Notes: generated by a model from the letters alone, not told the origin. A stretch of DNA of 64,000 nt from Acidobacteriaceae bacterium (GCA_003170825.1 PMYL01000054.1:183894-247893), one strand, 5' to 3'. Shown: positions 17,914-27,565, counted from the stretch's first letter. Program-made: numbers and translations.

Positions 17914-20055
17914 TTGTCGGCCATGCGCCATTCCCGTTTGATTCCCGTGATCTTGTTCATTGCTGCGGGTCTGCCCGCGCTGGCGGCGTCGAGTACCGCC
18001 GATGCTGCGCATCTGCGTGTGCAACTGGTGGCTCCTGCATTCGAACTTTCTCCAGCCAGGGAAAACGGGGTTGGGCTGTATTTCAAGCTGGAGCCTGGAT
18101 GGCATGTCTATTGGAAGAATGCGGGCGATTCTGGTGAGCCGCCCCACATTCACTGGACGCTGCCCGAGGGCGTAACCGCAGGGCCGTTGCAGTTTCCCGC
18201 GCCGAAGCGGCTCCCGCTTGGGCCATTGATGGACTTCGGCTACGAAGACGAAGTTTTGTTTCCGTTGAAGCTTCAAGTTGCCAAAACGGCAAAGTTCGGC
18301 CCAGTCGTCCTTCATGCCAAAGCGGACTGGTTGGTTTGCCGTGAGGTCTGCATCCCCGGTAATGCGGTGCTGGAAGAGACCTTTCGACTGATGCCCGAAG
18401 ATCCCATGGTGACATCTGCGCTTCCAGCGGACTTGAAACTTTGGAATCGACTGGCGAATTCACTCCCGAAACCGTTCCCCGAAAACGCCAAAGCGATCTT
18501 CGAGCCCGCGAAGGACGGTTTTCGGCTTTCCGTTGAAACCGGTCAGCGAGAGGCGACTGCGGAGTTTTTTCCGGACGATCAAGACATTCTGGACAATCCT
18601 GCGCCGCAAAAGCTCACGCCTACCGCGAAGGGACTGATTCTCGACCTCAAGAAGGACGCGAATCTTGTCGCGAATCCGGCTCAGTTGAAGGGCGTGATTG
18701 AGCTGAGCGGAGGACGGAACTACGAGATTGTCGCGACGCGGGAGGTGTCCTTCGCGGTGGCGAGGATCGAGTCAATGCCGGTGCCCGCGCCCAAATTCTC
18801 CTTGCTCGCGCTGGCGCGTATTGTCGGCCTTGGCTTCCTCGGCGGCCTGCTCCTGAACCTGATGCCGTGCGTCTTTCCGGTGCTGTTTTTGAAGGGGCTG
18901 GCGCTGGTGCATTCCGGGCACAAGGAACTGCACAAGCTCAGGGCGCATGGATTGGTTTACACGGTGGGCATTCTGGTGTCGTTCTGGGTGCTGGTGGCTG
19001 TGCTGCTGGGGTTGCGCGCTGCGGGAGCGATGCTGGGGTGGGGATTCCAGTTCCAGTCACCGGTGTTTCTGGCGCTGATGGCCGGGCTGCTTTTCTTCCT
19101 AGGCCTTTCGCTGGCCGGGCAATTCGAGCTTGGGCTGACGCTGACCAGCGCGGGCGGTTCGCTGGCCGCGAAGCAAGGATACACGGGTAGCTTCTTTACC
19201 GGCGTGCTGGCGGTGGTGGTGGCGACGCCGTGTACCGCGCCGTTTATGGGGGCGGCCATCGGGTATGCGCTGGCGCAGCCCGCTGCGGTGACCTTTGCCA
19301 TCTTCACGGCGCTGGCGCTGGGTCTGGCTGCGCCGTATTTTGCGCTCACGCTGCAACCGGCCTGGACGCGGTTGCTGCCGAAGCCCGGCGCCTGGATGGA
19401 GGTGCTGCAGCAGGCGGTCTCCGTGCCGATCTTTTCCACGGTGATCTGGCTGGCCTGGGTGCTTGCGCAGGCTTACGGAGCCGGGATTCTGGCCGCCCTG
19501 CTGGCGAGCTTTTTGCTGCTGGCCATTGCAGGCTGGTTTCTGGGCCGGTGGCCGGCCAGGCGGTGGGCTACGGCGGTTGCGGGGTTCATCTTGCTCGCGG
19601 TGGTGGGGCTGGCGGTGTTCGGTCAGCGGTTGGTTGGAGAAACCGCGGGACCGGCTGGAAAGGCGAGTCTGGATTCCGCTGCGGCCGAGGGCTGGGAACC
19701 GTGGTCGGCCGAGGCTGTGAGCCGCTATCAGGCGCAGGGGAGGCCTGTGTTTGTGGACTTCACCGCAAGCTGGTGCCTGAGCTGCCAGGTGAACGAGCGA
19801 GTTGTGCTCAGCCAGCCCGCCGTTCAAAAGGCCTTTCAGGACGGCAATGTGGCACTGCTCAAGGCCGACTGGACGCGGCATGATGAGGCGATTACCCAGG
19901 CCCTTGTCGCTCTGGGCCGCAGTGGAGTTCCTGCTTATGCCCTCTATGCTCCGGGGCAGGGTGAGCCGCAACTGCTGCCCGAGGTGCTGACGCCGGGGAT
20001 TGTGCTGGATGCGCTGGGAAAGTTGCCGAAGACAACTGCCTTCTACGCGCGTTGA
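17914..20055 (+). CDS. dsbD: DsbD-type thiol:disulfide interchange protein
   Basis: It carries electrons from cytoplasmic thioredoxin across the inner membrane to periplasmic thiol proteins. The 713-residue protein has a signal peptide, an N-terminal immunoglobulin-like domain with the redox pair VCREVC (about residues 142-150), eight or so membrane helices (about 290-580) with the two essential cysteines in MPCVFPV and TPCTAPF, and a C-terminal thioredoxin domain with the WCLSC motif (about residues 620-640). All six cysteines expected of DsbD are present. The start is TTG at 17914 behind AAGGAG with a 6-base gap; an ATG three codons later is the alternative. Confidence 0.92.
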   Translation: MSAMRHSRLIPVILFIAAGLPALAASSTADAAHLRVQLVAPAFELSPARENGVGLYFKLEPGWHVYWKNAGDSGEPPHIHWTLPEGVTAGPLQFPAPKRLPLGPLMDFGYEDEVLFPLKLQVAKTAKFGPVVLHAKADWLVCREVCIPGNAVLEETFRLMPEDPMVTSALPADLKLWNRLANSLPKPFPENAKAIFEPAKDGFRLSVETGQREATAEFFPDDQDILDNPAPQKLTPTAKGLILDLKKDANLVANPAQLKGVIELSGGRNYEIVATREVSFAVARIESMPVPAPKFSLLALARIVGLGFLGGLLLNLMPCVFPVLFLKGLALVHSGHKELHKLRAHGLVYTVGILVSFWVLVAVLLGLRAAGAMLGWGFQFQSPVFLALMAGLLFFLGLSLAGQFELGLTLTSAGGSLAAKQGYTGSFFTGVLAVVVATPCTAPFMGAAIGYALAQPAAVTFAIFTALALGLAAPYFALTLQPAWTRLLPKPGAWMEVLQQAVSVPIFSTVIWLAWVLAQAYGAGILAALLASFLLLAIAGWFLGRWPARRWATAVAGFILLAVVGLAVFGQRLVGETAGPAGKASLDSAAAEGWEPWSAEAVSRYQAQGRPVFVDFTASWCLSCQVNERVVLSQPAVQKAFQDGNVALLKADWTRHDEAITQALVALGRSGVPAYALYAPGQGEPQLLPEVLTPGIVLDALGKLPKTTAFYAR

Positions 20056-20091
20056 CCAGGACGGTTGCGGACAAGCCAGAGCTTCAAAGAA

Positions 20092-21441
20092 TCAGCCTCC
20101 GCCGCGCTTGCCGGCGCGGATACGCCGAATCTCTTCCATGCGCTGGGCGAGGAGTTTTTCGCGGCCCTCCTGCGTGGGGTGGTAGTAGCTGCGGCCCTTG
20201 AGTGAATCGGGCAGGCAGTCCATGTCGGCTACGCGGCCTTCTTCGTTGTGGGCGTAGCGGTAGCCCTTGCCGTAATCGAGTTCCTTCATCAGCTTTGTGG
20301 GCGCGTTGCGCAGGTGCAGAGGCACCGGCTCCTGGCGGGTCTCTTCGACCTCACGTTGGACGGCTCCGTAGGCTGTGTAAACCGAGTTCGACTTGGGGGC
20401 CAGCGAGAGATAGACGACCGCCTCGGCCAGCGCCAGATCGCCCTCCGGTGAGCCGAGAAAGTCGATGGCCTCCTTGGCCGAGAGGCACAGATTAAGCGCC
20501 TCGGGAGCGGCCAGGCCGATGTCCTCGACGGCCATGCGGACCACGCGGCGGGCGAGATAGAGCGGGTCTTCGCCAGCGGCGAACATGCGGGCAAGCCAGT
20601 AAAGGGCGGCGTCGGGATCGCTGTTGCGGACGCTCTTGTGCAGCGCGGAGATCAGGTTGTAGTGCTCCTCGCCGGACTTGTCGTAGAGGAGCACGCGCTG
20701 CTGCACGGCCACGCCGGCCAACGCCTTGTCGATGTGTTTGACCGCCTCCCGATCTGGTTCCTGGGCCAGTTGCGCGGCGACCTCGAGCGTGTTGTATGCG
20801 TTGCGGCAGTCGCCGCTGGAGTAGCCGGCGATCAACTGGAGCGCATCGTCGTCGGCGGTCAACTCCAGCGCGCCGAGGCCGCGCTCGCGGTCTTCGAGGG
20901 CGCGCCGCAAGAGAGCCGCGATCTGCTCCTCGCTCAGCGGTTCCAGCACGTAGACGCGGCAGCGCGAGAGGAGGGCGGAGATGATCTCGAAGGAGGGATT
21001 CTCGGTGGTGGCGCCGATGAGGCGGATGACGCCGCGCTCGACGTAGGGCAGGAAGGCGTCCTGCTGGGCCTTGTTGAAGCGGTGAATCTCATCGATGAAG
21101 AGGATGGTGCGGGAGTGCATCTGGGAGGCCTGCGCGGCAGCGGCCATCACCTGCTTGATCTCCTTGATGCCGCTCATGACGGCGGAGAACTCGATGAAGG
21201 TAGCCTGGGTGGTCTCGGCGACGATCTTGGCCAGGGTGGTCTTGCCTACGCCGGGCGGACCCCAGAGGATCATGGAGCCGGAGTCGTCGCGCTCGATCTG
21301 GACGCGCAGAGGCTTGCCGGGGCCGACCAGGTGCTCCTGGCCGCTCAATTCTTCCAGGCTGCGCGGCCTCATGCGCTCGGCCAGGGGCGCGGTGCGAAGC
21401 GTGCCTTGGGGGCCTTCGGACTCGCCGTCAAAGAGACTCAT
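20092..21441 (-). CDS. rarA: replication-associated recombination ATPase RarA
   Basis: A 449-residue AAA+ ATPase (MgsA/RarA, Mgs1/WRNIP1 family) that acts at stalled replication forks and gaps. Walker A is GPPGVGKTT, Walker B is FIDEIHRF, sensor 1 is GATTENPSF, and the SRC arginine-finger motif follows in LLSRCRVYVLE. The C-terminal domain contains the tetramerisation region with YPHPT-like residues (SYYHPTQEG). I chose the ATG at 21441 because AAGGAGG precedes it by 7 bases; the frame is open 38 codons upstream through repeat DNA. It is convergent with dsbD. Confidence 0.94.
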   Translation of the reverse strand: MSLFDGESEGPQGTLRTAPLAERMRPRSLEELSGQEHLVGPGKPLRVQIERDDSGSMILWGPPGVGKTTLAKIVAETTQATFIEFSAVMSGIKEIKQVMAAAAQASQMHSRTILFIDEIHRFNKAQQDAFLPYVERGVIRLIGATTENPSFEIISALLSRCRVYVLEPLSEEQIAALLRRALEDRERGLGALELTADDDALQLIAGYSSGDCRNAYNTLEVAAQLAQEPDREAVKHIDKALAGVAVQQRVLLYDKSGEEHYNLISALHKSVRNSDPDAALYWLARMFAAGEDPLYLARRVVRMAVEDIGLAAPEALNLCLSAKEAIDFLGSPEGDLALAEAVVYLSLAPKSNSVYTAYGAVQREVEETRQEPVPLHLRNAPTKLMKELDYGKGYRYAHNEEGRVADMDCLPDSLKGRSYYHPTQEGREKLLAQRMEEIRRIRAGKRGGG

Positions 21442-21496
21442 TGCTAACCTCCTTACGAATAAGGGCGGAATAAATTGGTGGATATTAGTCAGAAGC

Positions 21497-21545
21497 AGCA
21501 AGTTAGCCCCCGCTTCGCGGGGATAGCGAGTTAGCGAGTTAGCGG
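21497..21545. repeat. GAGTTAGC-type short repeats with hairpin
   Basis: AGCAAGTTAGC, then a CCCCGC-TTC-GCGGGG hairpin (21508-21522), then GCGAGTTAGCGAGTTAGCGG. The same octamer family recurs at 23950. The last copies overlap the 3' end of the methyltransferase gene and supply its stop codon. Confidence 0.6.
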
Positions 21546-22391
21546 TTTGCCGCAATGGACCTGGGTTGTATTGCCAGCCCGCTGCCGCGAAGCCTCGTAG
21601 AGCAGCACGCTGACCGCTATTGCCGCGTTCAGGCTCTCGACCGGGCCGGGGCAGGGAATGGTGATGGCTGCGTCGGCCTGGGCGGCCAGATCGTCCGGCA
21701 CGCCGTTGCCTTCATTGCCGATGAGGAGCGCTACCGGGCCGACCAGGTTGACAAGATCGGCAGGTTCGGCCGCGCGCACGGTGGTGGCGAAAATCTTCAC
21801 GCCGGATTCGCGCAGGCGCATGAAGCAGTCTTCGGCGCTTACGGTGAGCAATGGAATCCGGAAGACGCTGCCGGCGGAGGCGCGAACCGTCTTGGGATTC
21901 CAGGCGCTGACGGTTCCAGGGAGGCTGATGACGCCATGGGCGCCGAAGGCTTCGGCGGAGCGGAGAATTGTGCCCAGGTTGCCGGGGTCCTGGAGGCCGG
22001 CTAATACCACGACGAGCGGCGCGAGGTTGCGGTGGCCGCCGAGCAGGTGCGCCCAGGTCCAATCCGGCAGCTCGACCAGGGCGGCAATGGGCTGCGGCGT
22101 CTCGGTGATCAGCGCGGAGTCCAACAGTTCCCTGGGCACGAGCAGAATTTCAGTTTCGGGCGGCAGAGGCAGGGATTCCAGCAGGCGCTCAAAGCCCTGG
22201 GCCGCAAAGACGCAGGCGATGCGGAGGCCGGCGCGGAGCGCCTCTTCAAGCAGGTTCAGGCCCTCGATTCCGGCCAGGCCACGCTGGTCACGGCCGGGCC
22301 TGGAACCGGGGTGGGGGCCGGGGTGGGCCAGCGCTCGCCGGAGCTCTTTGAGGCGGCCATTCTGCTTACTCTGTACAATGCGGACAGGCAT
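21531..22391 (-). CDS. SpoU/TrmH-family RNA 2'-O-methyltransferase
   Basis: A 286-residue SPOUT methyltransferase that probably modifies a ribose in 23S rRNA or tRNA; the target cannot be read from sequence. The N-terminal substrate-binding domain covers residues 1-110. The SPOUT domain shows motif 1 (LQDPGNLGTILRSAEAFG), motif 2 (ALLIGNEGNGVP) and motif 3 (IPCPGPVESLNAAIAVSVLLYEA). The last four residues (KPLTR) are encoded by GAGTTAGC-type repeat DNA, so the natural C-terminus may have been rewritten. It is divergent from the Sua5 gene. Confidence 0.9.
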   Translation of the reverse strand: MPVRIVQSKQNGRLKELRRALAHPGPHPGSRPGRDQRGLAGIEGLNLLEEALRAGLRIACVFAAQGFERLLESLPLPPETEILLVPRELLDSALITETPQPIAALVELPDWTWAHLLGGHRNLAPLVVVLAGLQDPGNLGTILRSAEAFGAHGVISLPGTVSAWNPKTVRASAGSVFRIPLLTVSAEDCFMRLRESGVKIFATTVRAAEPADLVNLVGPVALLIGNEGNGVPDDLAAQADAAITIPCPGPVESLNAAIAVSVLLYEASRQRAGNTTQVHCGKPLTR

Positions 22392-22542
22392 AAGTGCGAA
22401 CCGTTCATTCGCTTAGCCGATTCTAAGCCGTTTTGACGGGCGGCGAGCAGGCGGAGGCCGGAAGCCAACTTGCCCGCCGCGGCGGGCTGTGATAGCTTCC
22501 GACTTTATAGCGTCTGCATTTCGGGAACTGAGGTAGACATTC

Positions 22543-23187
22543 TTGTCCGCGGAGATCTTGCGCGTCCATCCCGATGAACCCCAACCAGACCGGATCGACT
22601 ACATTGTCTCCTGCCTGCGCAAGGGCGACGTGATTGCCTTGCCCACCGACACCTTCTATGGACTGGCGGTGGACCCGGTCAATCTGCATGCCGTGGAACA
22701 GATCTACCAGTTGAAGAGCCGCCAGAAGCATAAGCCTCTCTCGCTGCTGATCTCCTCTTTGGCCCAGGCCTACGAGCTGGCGCGCGATACCGACCCGTTG
22801 CTGGACAAGCTGGCGGATCGCTTCTGGCCGGGCCCGCTCACGATTATCGTTCGCGCCGGCGGCAAGCTGCCGCTGCGCTCGACGGCCAATACCGGCAACG
22901 TGGCGCTGCGCGTGCCGGACGCGGCGATTCCGCGGGCGGTTGTGGAGCGCTTCGGGCTGCCCATCACGGCTACCTCGGCCAACTTGCAGGGAGCGGCGGA
23001 GTGCACGAACGCAGGCTGCGTCCGCGATCAGATAGGCGACCGCATTCCGCTGATTATCGACGGCGGTCCCACGGGCCGCGCGCAGCCTACCACCATCGTC
23101 GATCTTTCGCTGGGCCACGGCCGCTGGGAGGTTCTGCGCGAGGGCGCCATTCCGACGCACGAGATTGTTATGGTCTTGCAGCGGTAA
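22543..23187 (+). CDS. threonylcarbamoyl-AMP synthase (Sua5/TsaC family)
   Basis: It makes L-threonylcarbamoyladenylate from threonine, bicarbonate and ATP, the first step of t6A37 tRNA modification. The 214-residue protein is a YrdC-like domain with the KxRxKxxPL element (KSRQKHKPLSLLI, about residues 58-70), a WPGPLTIIV strand, and the ITATSANLQG nucleotide-binding motif. It lacks the extra C-terminal Sua5 domain, so it is TsaC/YciO-length. The TTG start at 22543 has only a weak GAGG site; no better in-frame start precedes it. YciO-type paralogues share the fold, so a specific role is likely but not certain. Confidence 0.85.
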   Translation: MSAEILRVHPDEPQPDRIDYIVSCLRKGDVIALPTDTFYGLAVDPVNLHAVEQIYQLKSRQKHKPLSLLISSLAQAYELARDTDPLLDKLADRFWPGPLTIIVRAGGKLPLRSTANTGNVALRVPDAAIPRAVVERFGLPITATSANLQGAAECTNAGCVRDQIGDRIPLIIDGGPTGRAQPTTIVDLSLGHGRWEVLREGAIPTHEIVMVLQR

Positions 23188-23190
23188 CAG

Positions 23191-23232
23191 AGATCAGGGG
23201 TCAGAGATCAGGGAACAGGGAACAGGAACGGA
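23191..23232. repeat. tandem AGAGATCAGGG / AACAGG short repeats
   Basis: AGAGATCAGGG occurs twice, followed by AACAGGG, AACAGGA and similar units. A further low-complexity stretch to about 23310 contains CAGCGATCACTGG and CTACTGACCACTG. No gene lies between 23187 and 23320. Confidence 0.55.
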
Positions 23233-23319
23233 CCTTTCATCCATCGGCACACAGATCGTTGACCGCAGATAAACTGACCAGCGATCACTGGCTACTGACC
23301 ACTGCACCAGAAGGTTCCT

Positions 23320-23943
23320 ATGAAGCGTCGGACCAAGCCGAAACGTCGCAACGTTGCTCTCCGCATGGTGCTTTTGCTGCTGCTTGTGCTGGCGGTGGGG
23401 GCTGGGGGGGTGTGGTGCCGCTGGGTCTATGTGCAGATTGAGAGCTATGCCGGCCAGGATCAGGCCGCGCCGTCGGACGCCATCGGGGTGTTTGGCGCGG
23501 CTGAGTACGACGGCCGGCCGTCTCCGGTGTACCGCGCCAGGCTGGACCACGCCCTGGCGCTCTATGGCCGCGGGATCGCGCCGCTGATCATCACCCTGGG
23601 TGGAGCAGGCGGAGACGAGTACTCCGAGGGCGCCGTGGGCCGCGAGTACCTGATGGGCATGGGCGTCCCCGAAGAAGCCATCATTGCCGAGACTGTGAGC
23701 CGCAATACCGAGGATTCGGCCCGCCGCATCGCCGTAATTGCCCGCGCCAACGGGTTGCGGCGGCTGGTGATTGTCAGCGACGGAACCCATCTTTTCAGGA
23801 TTCACGAGATCTGCGCCGCCGACGGGCTGGATGTGCTGACCTCGCCGCGGCCGCGCGTGGCTGTCGAGGGCGGGTCGCAGGAGGCCGAGCGGATCGAGCA
23901 CGAGATCCTCAGCTATACGGCGTGGCGGATGCATCTGCACTAA
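23320..23943 (+). CDS. YdcF/SanA-like DUF218 membrane-anchored protein
   Basis: A 207-residue protein with a basic N-terminus, one membrane anchor (residues 15-34) and a DUF218 (YdcF-like) domain. The family pattern is seen in DAIGVFGAAEYDGRPSPVYRARLDHA, LIITLGGAGGDEYSEG, and the conserved AETVSRNTEDSARR followed by RLVIVSDGTHLFR. Family members (SanA, YdcF, ElyC) are linked to envelope integrity, but their chemistry is unknown. It follows the Sua5 gene across a 132-base repeat-rich spacer. Confidence 0.85.
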   Translation: MKRRTKPKRRNVALRMVLLLLLVLAVGAGGVWCRWVYVQIESYAGQDQAAPSDAIGVFGAAEYDGRPSPVYRARLDHALALYGRGIAPLIITLGGAGGDEYSEGAVGREYLMGMGVPEEAIIAETVSRNTEDSARRIAVIARANGLRRLVIVSDGTHLFRIHEICAADGLDVLTSPRPRVAVEGGSQEAERIEHEILSYTAWRMHLH

Positions 23944-23949
23944 AGAAGG

Positions 23950-23980
23950 CCGCGAGTTAGCGAGTCAGCAAGTCAGCGGA
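23950..23980. repeat. GAGTTAGC-type short repeats
   Basis: GCGAGTTAGCGAGTCAGCAAGTCAGCGG consists of three or more imperfect copies of the octamer also found at 21497-21545. It lies between two convergent genes. Confidence 0.55.
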
Positions 23981-24016
23981 TCGCAGAATAGCGTACCGGC
24001 TGGCCAGTGATGCCGC

Positions 24017-24889
24017 TTAGGAATGCGGAAGAATCGCCAACACACCCAGCGCGAAGGCTGCCGCGCTGGCGGTGGACAGGAAGTTGACCGCGTCGTTGTT
24101 CAGCCAGCCACGCTGCTCCAGGGTTGCACCCAGCAGGCTGTCGAAGACGAGGCCGAAGACGCCTCCGGCGCAACTGATCCAGAACAGGTCAAAATCGCCG
24201 CGCAGGGCCAGGGTTCCGGCAAGGGCGACGATTCCCGCAGCTACCACGCCGGCCAGGGTGCCGACCAGGCTGATGGCGCCGTCTGTACCGGGCTCGACGG
24301 CGCGCAGGGTGGTGATCATGCGCGGCCGACCGCCCATGACCTGGCCTACTTCGGAGGAAACCGTGTCCGCAGCGGCTTCAGACAGCGCCGCCAGCCCGAC
24401 GGCAAAGAGGGGCATGGGCGCGAGAGTAGCGCGCATGAACCAGTGGGTATGGGTTAACCAGGACTGCACCGATTCCCCGGAGACGAGCGCGGCAACACCC
24501 AGGTTGGCGGCCACCTGGGACGCGGTCCGGCCTTGACGTTTCTCGGCCGTGCCGAGGCGCTCTTTTTGTGCGCGGCCCAGCCGGGTGGCGATGTAGGCGA
24601 GCAGTGAGACCGCCAGCACCGGGACAAGGGCCGTGTGCCAGGGCCGATAGGGAAACGTCACTGTGGAAAACATGAGGCTGGCGGTGATGACGGCGCCGGT
24701 TGCGGCCCCTGCCGGCGTGGCGGCCCTCAGCTTGAGGACCACGAGGCCCAGCAGTAGGCTGAGTCCCACCGTCCACACGGCTACCGAGGCCGATTGCGCG
24801 GCCCACCAGGGGGTTTGGAGCACCACGCCGACGGCCGCAAAGGGCAGCACGGCCAGCAGCACCAGCTTCGATTGCCAGGTCAGCTTCAT
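24017..24889 (-). CDS. DUF92 multi-pass membrane protein
   Basis: A 290-residue integral membrane protein of the DUF92 family (TMEM19 / plant VTE6-like). The plant member is a phytyl-phosphate kinase; the bacterial roles are unknown. About seven hydrophobic segments alternate with short loops. The family-typical parts are the N-terminal WTVGLSLLLGLVVLKLRAATPAG and the central ALSEAAADTVSSEVGQVMGGRPRMIT, whose Asp/Ser/Glu pattern is conserved. The ATG at 24889 is used; a GTG three codons earlier is equally possible. Confidence 0.82.
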   Translation of the reverse strand: MKLTWQSKLVLLAVLPFAAVGVVLQTPWWAAQSASVAVWTVGLSLLLGLVVLKLRAATPAGAATGAVITASLMFSTVTFPYRPWHTALVPVLAVSLLAYIATRLGRAQKERLGTAEKRQGRTASQVAANLGVAALVSGESVQSWLTHTHWFMRATLAPMPLFAVGLAALSEAAADTVSSEVGQVMGGRPRMITTLRAVEPGTDGAISLVGTLAGVVAAGIVALAGTLALRGDFDLFWISCAGGVFGLVFDSLLGATLEQRGWLNNDAVNFLSTASAAAFALGVLAILPHS

Positions 24890-25031
24890 TTGAGCCACGC
24901 TTCATCGTATCGTCTGGCAGCAAGGTGGAGAAGGCACGCAGGATATTCGATTGGGAAAGAGCGAGTGAATCGGTTTACACTCATTTGCGCGGCGCTTTCT
25001 CGCGCGCTCGCGGCACTCAACGGAGTTCTTG

Positions 25032-27446
25032 ATGAAAAGGCTTTCTGCCGTCCTTGCGTTTTTTGCCGGAATCGTTTTCATGGCCACTTCTGCCGCAGCC
25101 CAATCGCCAGCGCCGGCGCAATCCTCCAGCCAGCGGCTCGAACTCGATCGCGGGGGCGCGACCGTTGTGTTGGAGCCGTATGCGCCGAATATTCTGCGCG
25201 TGACGCTCAGCCTGCGGCGGGAACCGGCGGAGGCCGGACCGGGTTACGGCGTTGTGGCCGTGCCCGAGGCCTCCGGCTGGAGCGCAAGCCAGACTCCGCA
25301 GGCCGATGTCTACCAGTCGGCGCGGATCATAGCCACCGTGGACCGGTACCAGCCGAGCACGAAGCCTCCGATTCAGACGCAGGTGGACATCGGGAAATAC
25401 TTCAACGGGTCGACTCCGGGGGCGCACATCACGCTGCGGACGCCCGAGGGCAAAAAGCTGCTGGAAATGACTGGCTGGTCGCAGGCCAAGCCCAATCAGA
25501 AGGACGGCACGGCCCATGTGCTGCACGACCGCCGTCCCACCGACCCCGAGTTCTATACCGTCGGCGCGACGTTTGCCTCGCCCGACGACGAGCACTACTA
25601 CGGACTGGGCCAGAATCACGAGGGATTTCTGGACCATCGCGGGCACGCCGTGCGCTGCTGGCAGGATTATCTGGCTACGGCCGGCCCTAGCGTCTGCGTG
25701 CCGTTTCTGGTGACCAACAAGGGCTATGGGCTGGTGTGGGACAACCCTTCGAAGACCACCATCGAGCCGGGGTTCAACGAGCAGACCCGCTGGACGTCCG
25801 AGGTGGGCGACCGGGTTTCGTTCTTCGTGATCGCCGGCGCTACGGCGGACGAGATTTATGCCGGCTACCGGCTGCTGACCGGACCCACGCCGCTGTTGCC
25901 CAAGGCCGCCTACGGGTACATCCAGTGCAAGCAGCGCTATGCGAGCCAGAAGGAAGTGCGGGACGTTGCGCAGGGCTACCGCGACCGGCATCTGCCGGCG
26001 GACGTGATGGTGGTGGACTGGTTTTATTTCACCCAAATGGGCCAATTCGACCTGGATCCGAAGTTCTGGCCCGATCCGGCGGCCATGAACAAGCAACTCC
26101 ACGCGATGGGGTTTGAGACCATGATCAGCGTCTGGCCGCGGTTTGTGCCCGAGGACCGCTACTATGCCGAGCTGCTCGAGAAGGGCTGGCTGATCCACCT
26201 GGCCGATGGCACGCCTATCGACGGGCTGCCTTATGACCGCGCTGGGTCGGACATCGACACCACGAACCCGGAAGCGGCCAAGTGGTACTGGAAGACCATC
26301 CACGACAACATTTTGAGCCTGGGATTTGATTCGCTTTGGGCTGATGAGACCGAGCCCGACCTGCCTCCCAACGGCGCGTACTTCCATATCGGTCCCGGCA
26401 CGCAGTTCTTCAATGTGTACCCGCTCTTCCACACCGCGGCGCTCTACGACGGGTTCCGCAAAGACGAGCCGGAGCGGCGGGCGCTGATTCTTTCTCGCGA
26501 CGCCTATCTGGGCGCGCAGCGGAACGGGGCGATCTTCTGGTCCTCGGACATCTATCCCACCTGGGACACGCTCAAACGGCAGATTCCCACCGGCCTGGAT
26601 TTCGCGGCTTCGGGGCTGACGTACTGGTCCAACGACACCGGCGGCTGGCAGTATCTGCCCGCCGAGCACCATCCCGCGCACAAGCCGCTGCTCGACCCCT
26701 CCGACGCGCGCGCCAACGTCGGCGGCTACGACGACTATCCGGAGCTGTATACGCGCTGGTTCCAGTACGCCACGTTCCTGCCGATCATGCGCGCCCATGG
26801 GAGCCGGCCTGCGAACGAGGTGTGGTCCTATGGCAGCCAGGCCGAGCCAATTCTGGAGAAATACCTGAGGCTGCGCTATCAACTGATGCCCTACATCTAT
26901 TCGCTTGGCTACCGGACGTGGCTCACCGGGGCGCCGTTTCTGCGCGCCTTGCCGCTGGATTTTCCGGATGACCCGAAGGTGGCCGATCTGCGCGACGAGT
27001 ACATGTTCGGTCCGGCCTTCCTGGTGGCGCCGGTGACGGAACAGGGCGCGACCAGCCGTCAGGTTTATCTGCCGGCCGGGGCCGATTGGTACAACTATTG
27101 GACCGAAGAGCGGGTGAAGGGCGGGCAGACGATCACGGTTCAGGCGTCCATCGACACCATTCCGCTATTCGTGCGGGCAGGTTCGATCGTTCCGCTTGGA
27201 GCGCCGGTGGAGAGCACGCACGAGACGCAGGCCATTGCCAAGGTCCGCGTGTACCCCGGCGCGGATGCGAACTTTACGCTCTTCTCGGACGACGGCAAGA
27301 CCTATGCCTACGAGAAAGGCGCGGGATTCGTAACGCGGCTGCACTGGGACGAAGCCAAACGGCAACTGAGCCACGAGGGCGAGCCGGCGTGGAGCGGGCC
27401 GGACGGCGCGGCCGTTGAGGTCGTCGGGGAGGCCGCCGGGCACTGA
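25032..27446 (+). CDS. secreted glycoside hydrolase family 31
   Basis: An exported 804-residue GH31 enzyme, probably an alpha-glucosidase or alpha-xylosidase that releases sugars from oligosaccharides outside the cytoplasm. It has a signal peptide (MKRLSAVLAFFAGIVF, cleavage near AAA, residue 21), an N-terminal beta-sandwich (about 25-280), a catalytic barrel (about 285-630) and C-terminal beta domains. The nucleophile is D438 in LWADETEPD. The probable acid/base is D506 in FWSSDIYPTW, followed by the YWSNDTGGW element. Substrate preference cannot be read off. The ATG at 25032 is one codon after an in-frame TTG. Confidence 0.93.
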   Translation: MKRLSAVLAFFAGIVFMATSAAAQSPAPAQSSSQRLELDRGGATVVLEPYAPNILRVTLSLRREPAEAGPGYGVVAVPEASGWSASQTPQADVYQSARIIATVDRYQPSTKPPIQTQVDIGKYFNGSTPGAHITLRTPEGKKLLEMTGWSQAKPNQKDGTAHVLHDRRPTDPEFYTVGATFASPDDEHYYGLGQNHEGFLDHRGHAVRCWQDYLATAGPSVCVPFLVTNKGYGLVWDNPSKTTIEPGFNEQTRWTSEVGDRVSFFVIAGATADEIYAGYRLLTGPTPLLPKAAYGYIQCKQRYASQKEVRDVAQGYRDRHLPADVMVVDWFYFTQMGQFDLDPKFWPDPAAMNKQLHAMGFETMISVWPRFVPEDRYYAELLEKGWLIHLADGTPIDGLPYDRAGSDIDTTNPEAAKWYWKTIHDNILSLGFDSLWADETEPDLPPNGAYFHIGPGTQFFNVYPLFHTAALYDGFRKDEPERRALILSRDAYLGAQRNGAIFWSSDIYPTWDTLKRQIPTGLDFAASGLTYWSNDTGGWQYLPAEHHPAHKPLLDPSDARANVGGYDDYPELYTRWFQYATFLPIMRAHGSRPANEVWSYGSQAEPILEKYLRLRYQLMPYIYSLGYRTWLTGAPFLRALPLDFPDDPKVADLRDEYMFGPAFLVAPVTEQGATSRQVYLPAGADWYNYWTEERVKGGQTITVQASIDTIPLFVRAGSIVPLGAPVESTHETQAIAKVRVYPGADANFTLFSDDGKTYAYEKGAGFVTRLHWDEAKRQLSHEGEPAWSGPDGAAVEVVGEAAGH

Positions 27447-27565
27447 TTACCGACCATCGCATCTTGCAAACGGTCTCGAAGACGAATGGCCGGAGCGGCC
27501 ACGGGCTTGCTCGCGCCAATACCCTTTCATGCTCTGGCCGCGTCTAATTCTCCGGTTGCCTGATT

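Noticed and set aside
25017..26882. 621-codon open frame on the minus strand
   Set aside because: It is antisense to the GH31 gene, which has full catalytic motifs. The mirrored frame has no domain.
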